Positions 59,740 through 64,000 of a stretch of 64,000 bases of DNA are shown piece by piece. The translations under genes were made by a program, and so were the position numbers. The notes under the pieces were generated by a model. That model ran no database searches and was not told the DNA's origin. It was given only the letters and a program-made list of their open reading frames with translations. The stretch covers positions 1-64,000 of the forward strand of contig NZ_QOVA01000012.1 of NCBI RefSeq assembly GCF_003332275.1, written 5' to 3'. How positions within the stretch are numbered: position 1 is the first letter of the stretch; each line of letters opens with the position of its first letter. The stretch is from Edaphovirga cremea. Lineage in GTDB: Bacteria; Pseudomonadota; Gammaproteobacteria; Enterobacterales; Enterobacteriaceae.

Positions 59740-60804
59740 ATGCGAAAACCTATCAAATCACTTTTGGCTGGACTGATTATGGCAACGTCGCTCTCAGGCT
59801 TTGCCCAGGCTGCCGATCAGATAGTTGTAGCCCACCGCGGTGCCAGCGGTTATCTGCCAGAACATACGCTACCGGCCAAAGCGATGGCGTATGCACAAGG
59901 CGTGGATTATCTCGAACAGGATTTGGTGATGACCCGCGACAATCAGCTCGTGGTGCTTCACGATCATTATCTTGATCGCGTCACCGATGTGGCAGAACGT
60001 TTTCCCGATCGCGCACGCAAAGATGGACGATATTACGCGATCGACTTCAGTCTCGCTGAAATCAAGTCGCTGAGATTCACTGAAGGTTTCAATATCAAAG
60101 ACGGCAAGCAGGTGCAGTCATATCCTGGTCGTTTCCCGATGTGGAAATCTGACTTCCGCGTCCATACTTTCCAGGAAGAGATTGAGTTCGTTCAGGGATT
60201 AAACCATTCGACCGGTAAAAAGATCGGTATTTACCCAGAAATCAAAGCCCCGTGGTTCCATGAGCAGGAAGGTAAAGATATCTCCAGCGAAGTGTTGAGG
60301 GTGTTGAAGGAGTACGGCTATACCAGCAAAAATGATCCCGTATTCCTGCAATGCTTCGATGCCAATGAACTGAAGCGCATCAAGACCGAGCTTGAACCAA
60401 AACTGGGTATGGATTTGAAACTGGTTCAGTTGATAGCCTACACAGACTGGAAAGAGACCTACGAAAAACAGGGCGATAAGTGGGTTAACTATGATTATGA
60501 CTGGATGTTCAAACCGGGAGCGATGAAGAGCATTGCTGAATATGCCGACGGTGTCGGACCGGATTACCACATGCTGGTGATAAAAGATTCCACGCCAGAT
60601 GCGGTGAAGCTAACGGATATGGTCAAAGAAGCTCACGAGAATAATCTGCTGGTACACCCGTATACCGTTCGCGCAGATGCGCTACCGACGTATGCAACCG
60701 ACATTGATGGGCTTTATCGTATTCTCTACCAACAGGCAAAAGTTGACGGCCTGTTTACCGACTTCCCCGATAAAGCGGTGAGTTTCTTACAACAGAACAA
60801 GTAA
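59740..60804 (+). CDS. glpQ: Periplasmic glycerophosphodiester phosphodiesterase GlpQ
   Basis: This 354-residue enzyme has a signal peptide (about 1-24, AQA cleavage) and the GDPD TIM-barrel with catalytic HRGASGYLPEHT (about 31-42), EQDLVMTRDNQLVVLHDHYLDR and the metal ligand in IYPEIKAP. It releases glycerol-3-phosphate from deacylated phospholipids for import by GlpT. Length is close to E. coli GlpQ (358). It starts 92 bp after glpT behind a terminator, so it may have its own promoter. GAAGGAG precedes the ATG. Confidence 0.97.
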   Translation: MRKPIKSLLAGLIMATSLSGFAQAADQIVVAHRGASGYLPEHTLPAKAMAYAQGVDYLEQDLVMTRDNQLVVLHDHYLDRVTDVAERFPDRARKDGRYYAIDFSLAEIKSLRFTEGFNIKDGKQVQSYPGRFPMWKSDFRVHTFQEEIEFVQGLNHSTGKKIGIYPEIKAPWFHEQEGKDISSEVLRVLKEYGYTSKNDPVFLQCFDANELKRIKTELEPKLGMDLKLVQLIAYTDWKETYEKQGDKWVNYDYDWMFKPGAMKSIAEYADGVGPDYHMLVIKDSTPDAVKLTDMVKEAHENNLLVHPYTVRADALPTYATDIDGLYRILYQQAKVDGLFTDFPDKAVSFLQQNK

Positions 60805-60821
60805 AAAGAATATGTTAACGC

Positions 60822-60842
60822 GGGCGCAGCAGTGCTGCGCCC
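60822..60842. terminator. Hairpin between convergent glpQ and yigL
   Basis: GGGCGCAGC (60822-60830) pairs with GCTGCGCCC (60834-60842) around a 3-nt loop. No clean T run follows on either strand, though TTCTTTTT appears 15 nt later on the minus strand. Confidence 0.5.
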
Positions 60843-60849
60843 AACCGGA

Positions 60850-61656
60850 TTACTCTTCTGCCAGGAACATCTTGCGCAGATAATGAGGAACCGCATTATC
60901 CACGTTGGATCCGATCACCTCCAATTCCGGCAGCATATCTTTCAGGCGTTGGTGGGCATCACGCATAATGCAACCTTTGCCGGACATCGAAAGCATTTCC
61001 AGATCGTTCATGCCATCGCCAAACGCGATGCACTCTTTCAGCGAATAGCCGATAAGCTTTGAAACCTGCTCCAACGCATGACCCTTTGAAACACCGCCAG
61101 CCATGACTTCGAGACAGGTCGGGAAAGAGAAACTCACATTCACGCGATCGCCCCAGCGGGCATTGATGGCTTCTTCCAGCGGAAGCAACAGTTCATGGTC
61201 ATCACATGTGAAATAGACTTTGCACACTCCGTCAGTCTCCAGCAATGCTGGTTCAAACAGTTGATATTTGAATACTGACTCACGGAAAAACTCAGCTTGT
61301 TCTGGCCGGTCGCGATTCATGTACCAGTCATCATTCAGATAAACGTTAGTCAGGATATCCGGATTGTTATGCACAATCTTGTAAAGGTCGCGGGCGATCT
61401 CCGCATCCAGGTTATGACTGAAAATCAGCTCACCAGCAGTATTGTGAACACGCGCTCCGTTTGAGGTGATCATGTACGCGCTAATTTCAAGATTGTCGCG
61501 GATTTGTCCAACGTCTATATGATGACGACCCGTAGCGAAAACAAAGTGAATACCCTTCTGTGTCAACAGCTTGAGGGTTTCTTTCGCGTAGGGGGACAGC
61601 GTGTGGTCTGGCGATAGCAGTGTGCCATCTAAATCGGAAGCGACGACGTGGTACAT
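60850..61656 (-). CDS. yigL: HAD-family sugar/pyridoxal phosphatase YigL
   Basis: This 268-residue Cof-type HAD hydrolase (subclass IIB) has motif I DLDGTLLSP (about 8-16), motif II FATGRH, the Lys in GVSKGHAL and motif IV AFGDGMNDLEML. E. coli YigL (266) dephosphorylates pyridoxal phosphate and sugar phosphates and takes part in the SgrS response to glucose-phosphate stress. It lies 51 bp downstream of pldB, as in E. coli. Confidence 0.95.
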   Translation of the reverse strand: MYHVVASDLDGTLLSPDHTLSPYAKETLKLLTQKGIHFVFATGRHHIDVGQIRDNLEISAYMITSNGARVHNTAGELIFSHNLDAEIARDLYKIVHNNPDILTNVYLNDDWYMNRDRPEQAEFFRESVFKYQLFEPALLETDGVCKVYFTCDDHELLLPLEEAINARWGDRVNVSFSFPTCLEVMAGGVSKGHALEQVSKLIGYSLKECIAFGDGMNDLEMLSMSGKGCIMRDAHQRLKDMLPELEVIGSNVDNAVPHYLRKMFLAEE

Positions 61657-61707
61657 AGCGATATGTTCTAACCTCTAATGGTGTTATGGCAGTTTTTCGC
61701 TGCCGAA

Positions 61708-62700
61708 TTAAGTGTGATTCGCGAAAAAACGCATGATGGCGCTAAGCGCCCTGGCACGGATATCGTCCCGTTCGAACAGGATCTCATGTCGTGCACCTTC
61801 TATGACCAGCGGTTGGTTCCCTTCACAAGGATTTCCCACCCGGGCCATCGCCTGACAAAAAGCGAGTTGGGAACGGTTATTCACCACCCGATCCTCTCCC
61901 GCCTGTAACACTAATAGTGGTGTAGTGATATTTTTGACCTGCGCAAGAAGACGCTCTCCAGCCAAAATACCTTCACGTACCCAATGATAACTGGGTCCGC
62001 CAACCTGTAACTCCGGATAATCCGCATAAGAACGCACGCTACGACGATAACGCTCCCGACTGTGGGTCAGTGCATTGACCAGAAATGGCAATGGTCGCCA
62101 GTGACCGGTACCCAACGCATAACCATCACGGCGCATAGGGCGGTTTTCAGCCCAATCCAGGATTTTGCGCGCCACCCAACCAGGTAGCGGCAGGAATATT
62201 CCCGTCATGGGCGCACAGAGTGCTGCAGCATCGAAGGACTCAGGTTCTTTGGCCAGGAATAACGCCAGAATTGCCCCGCCCATGGAATGGGCCAATGCGA
62301 ACTTGCGCCGATAATTGCGTGGTGCAACCTCTAGCTGATAAAAGGTATGAAAGTCATCGATATAGTCATCAAACAAGTGCACATGGCCGCAGTGACGATC
62401 GTTCAGCATACGGCCAGAACGCCCCTGCCCACGGTGATCCAGAATCATGACGTCATAACCACAATGGTATAAATCGTAGGCAACTTCTGAATATTTGACG
62501 TAACTTTCTATGCGGCCAGGTGATACAACGATGACTTGATCGTGCTTGGGAGAACAGAAACGAACGAAATGAATCGGTACGTCATTGACGCCAGAAAACA
62601 CGCCCTCTTCCCGGCTGTGCCAGAAATCGAGCAGCGGTCCGTTCGAGAAGGCAGCAAACTCCTGCTCCCGCGTTAACCAACTCTCATTAACTTGCGCCAT
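61708..62700 (-). CDS. pldB: Lysophospholipase L2 PldB
   Basis: This 330-residue alpha/beta hydrolase has the nucleophile elbow AHSMGGAI, the oxyanion-region DHRGQGRSGR and a late His in EGARHEILFERD. It hydrolyses lysophospholipids at the inner membrane. The N-terminal start with TREQEFAAFSNGPLLDFW is the enterobacterial form; it is about ten residues shorter than E. coli PldB (340). It is transcribed towards yigL and divergent from rhtB. Confidence 0.95.
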   Translation of the reverse strand: MAQVNESWLTREQEFAAFSNGPLLDFWHSREEGVFSGVNDVPIHFVRFCSPKHDQVIVVSPGRIESYVKYSEVAYDLYHCGYDVMILDHRGQGRSGRMLNDRHCGHVHLFDDYIDDFHTFYQLEVAPRNYRRKFALAHSMGGAILALFLAKEPESFDAAALCAPMTGIFLPLPGWVARKILDWAENRPMRRDGYALGTGHWRPLPFLVNALTHSRERYRRSVRSYADYPELQVGGPSYHWVREGILAGERLLAQVKNITTPLLVLQAGEDRVVNNRSQLAFCQAMARVGNPCEGNQPLVIEGARHEILFERDDIRARALSAIMRFFANHT

Positions 62701-62814
62701 TACCCGTTCCGTAGCATTACCCTTGCATTAAAAGCTTCTTTTTTGTGAGTCATAGCACAACAAATTGCAATAGCGTATTGTGGCATAAAACTATGCAATC
62801 GGGGAGCTTTGCTG

Positions 62815-63435
62815 ATGACCTTGGACTGGTGGCTAACTTATCTGCTGACGACTTCAATTTTAAGTCTTTCTCCCGGCTCGGGTGCAATTAACACCATGAG
62901 CACTGGCATTAGTCATGGTTTTCGCGGTGCGGCGGCGTCTATAGCAGGTTTACAAGTTGGTCTCAGCCTGCATATTGTGTTAGTTGGTGTGGGTCTCGGC
63001 GCGTTGATTTCACAGTCATTAATGGCTTTTGAAGTACTAAAATGGTTGGGCGCAGCCTATTTGATCTGGCTGGGGATCCAACAATGGCGAGCTGCGGGTG
63101 CCATCGATTTGCACGCGCTGTCAGACAGTATCCCACGCCGGAAATTATTCCAACGCGCGATTCTGGTCAATCTCACCAATCCAAAAAGTATTGTTTTTCT
63201 CGCCGCATTATTCCCACAGTTTATTATTGCTCATCAACCACAAACTGCACAGTACGTGATTCTGGGCGTAACCACCGTGGTCGTCGATATCATCGTGATG
63301 ATTGGCTACGCAACTCTCGCTACCCACATCGCCAGTTGGGTCAAAGCCCCGAAGCAAATGAAACTGCTCAACCGCATTTTCGGCTCGCTATTCATGCTGG
63401 TCGGCGCACTCCTCGCCACTGCCCGGAAAGTTTGA
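62815..63435 (+). CDS. rhtB: Homoserine/homoserine lactone efflux protein RhtB
   Basis: This 206-residue LysE-family exporter has about six hydrophobic helices. The family motif [10 protein letters not shown] (about 20-29) and the middle [20 protein letters not shown] (about 117-136) match E. coli RhtB, and the length is identical. The ATG at 62815 has GGGGAG in front. It is divergent from pldB and convergent with rhtC, as in E. coli. Confidence 0.96.
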   Translation: MTLDWWLTYLLTTSILSLSPGSGAINTMSTGISHGFRGAAASIAGLQVGLSLHIVLVGVGLGALISQSLMAFEVLKWLGAAYLIWLGIQQWRAAGAIDLHALSDSIPRRKLFQRAILVNLTNPKSIVFLAALFPQFIIAHQPQTAQYVILGVTTVVVDIIVMIGYATLATHIASWVKAPKQMKLLNRIFGSLFMLVGALLATARKV

Positions 63436-63454
63436 TTCATACCGATTTCGCTCT

Positions 63455-63607
63455 CTGCCCAACCCCAAAATGGCAAGCAGTAGCAAGCCCAGGCGCAGCG
63501 AGCGCAGTCAGTTTGAGTGCGGCCAACGCGCAGTACCCGCAGTGGACATAAGTCCATGAGGAGTACGAGCACTGCCCAATCTCAAACAGACAAGCAGCAG
63601 CAAGCCT
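63455..63607. repeat. Palindromic repeat element between rhtB and rhtC
   Basis: Two 36-base direct copies (63455-63490 and 63572-63607) agree at about 29 positions. Between and partly within them lies an imperfect palindrome from GTTTGAG (63511) to CTCAAAC (63587). Its core is TGGAC-ATAA-GTCCA (63543-63556), with symmetric GTAC at 63533 and 63563. The pattern resembles short intergenic repeats such as ERIC, but the sequence is not ERIC. The right end contains the rhtC stop codon. Confidence 0.65.
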
Positions 63608-64000
63608 AGCGAGAAATAATGAGGTGGAGTCCGAAACCGGTAAATAAAACCCCCGCCACTCCATCGATCCAGCGGGCCAGTCTTTGGTAACCACGGCGCA
63701 TGACGGGAAGGGCGAAGATCATGGCGACGAGGGAGAACCAGACAAAGGTTTCCATGACGATGAGGACGAACAGACCCCAGCGTTCGGCGCTACCGACGTC
63801 ATCACCGACGAACAGGGAAAAGACACTACCGAAGTAAATAACGGCTTTGGGATTGGAGAGGTTGGTGAGAAAACCACGCATAAAAGTGCGACCGCGTGCG
63901 GCTAGCTTCACTTCGGGTTCAGCATCGGCGTTGGCAGTTTTCTTGGCTTTGGCAGAGCGCAGGAGTTGCCAGCCCATCCAGCAGAGATATAATCCACCGC
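63606..64000 (-). CDS. rhtC: Threonine efflux protein RhtC (N terminus beyond the window)
   Basis: The frame is open from the window edge to the TAG at 63608-63606 and encodes the last 131 or so residues. They include GGLYLCWMGWQL, FLTNLSNPKAVIYFGSVFSLFVGD and the C terminus GLHLIISR, nearly identical to E. coli RhtC (206 residues). About 75 N-terminal residues, with the SPGPDF motif, lie outside. It belongs to the LysE family and exports threonine. Its stop codon lies in the edge of the repeat element. Confidence 0.93.
   Translation of the reverse strand, partial: GGLYLCWMGWQLLRSAKAKKTANADAEPEVKLAARGRTFMRGFLTNLSNPKAVIYFGSVFSLFVGDDVGSAERWGLFVLIVMETFVWFSLVAMIFALPVMRRGYQRLARWIDGVAGVLFTGFGLHLIISR

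Noticed and set aside
63440-63615. ERIC element
   Set aside because: It shares the idea of a central palindrome but lacks the conserved ERIC sequence, so it is reported only as an unnamed repeat.

Overview
The window looks like a chromosomal stretch of an Enterobacterales bacterium outside the Escherichia/Salmonella group, most likely Yersiniaceae or Pectobacteriaceae. Nearly every gene is a close full-length match to an E. coli K-12 housekeeping gene that I recognise from its protein sequence, GC content looks moderate, and gene order follows E. coli in long blocks with a few extra genes. I cannot name the species. No phage, integrase, transposase, CRISPR array, tRNA or rRNA gene lies inside the window. 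An rRNA-operon P1 promoter sits at the extreme left edge and reads out of the window.

Layout. (1) 1-29.2 kb matches the E. coli 86-min block: rrn promoter, hemG, trkH, yigZ, pepQ, fadBA, fre, ubiD, rfaH, tatD, tatCBA, ubiBJE, rmuC, udp, dlhH, metE, metR, yigM. Three genes are inserted relative to E. coli: a pepE-type peptidase, a tyrosine-phosphatase-like protein, and a large exported triple-repeat protein. (2) 29.3-53.8 kb matches the E. coli 77-min block: yhhA, ugpQ, livFGMHK, panM, rpoH, ftsXEY, rsmD, yhhL, yhhM, yhhN, zntA, tusA, yhhQ, dcrB. Differences are an AEC permease, loss of ugpBAE and nearly all of ugpC (a roughly 40-codon ugpC tail remains fused in place to ugpQ), an aminotransferase added to the end of the liv operon, one LivK/LivJ binding protein instead of two, and a DUF1820 gene. 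(3) 53.8-60.8 kb is the glycerol-3-phosphate cluster glpCBA / glpTQ. (4) 60.8-64 kb returns to the 86-min block: yigL, pldB, rhtB and a truncated rhtC.

Functional themes are fatty-acid oxidation (fadBA under a FadR-type operator), ubiquinone synthesis (ubiD, ubiB, ubiJ, ubiE), Tat export, methionine synthesis, branched-chain amino-acid uptake, heat-shock sigma factor, the FtsEX/FtsY module, zinc/lead export, and anaerobic glycerol-3-phosphate use. Several regulatory sites can be read directly: tandem CRP sites 52 bp apart upstream of udp, a 20-bp-spacer ZntR promoter at zntA, a sigma-E promoter at rpoH and a CRP site in the glp divergent region.

The best candidate for an undescribed system is the three-gene unit at 48580-51937, between zntA and tusA: an outer-membrane beta-barrel, an Omp85-type barrel without POTRA domains, and an exported DUF4056 protein. 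The last two start with TTG codons, each overlapping the previous stop as TTGA behind a strong Shine-Dalgarno sequence. Second-tier items are the ugpC remnant, the 838-residue triple-repeat exported protein, and a palindromic repeat element between rhtB and rhtC.
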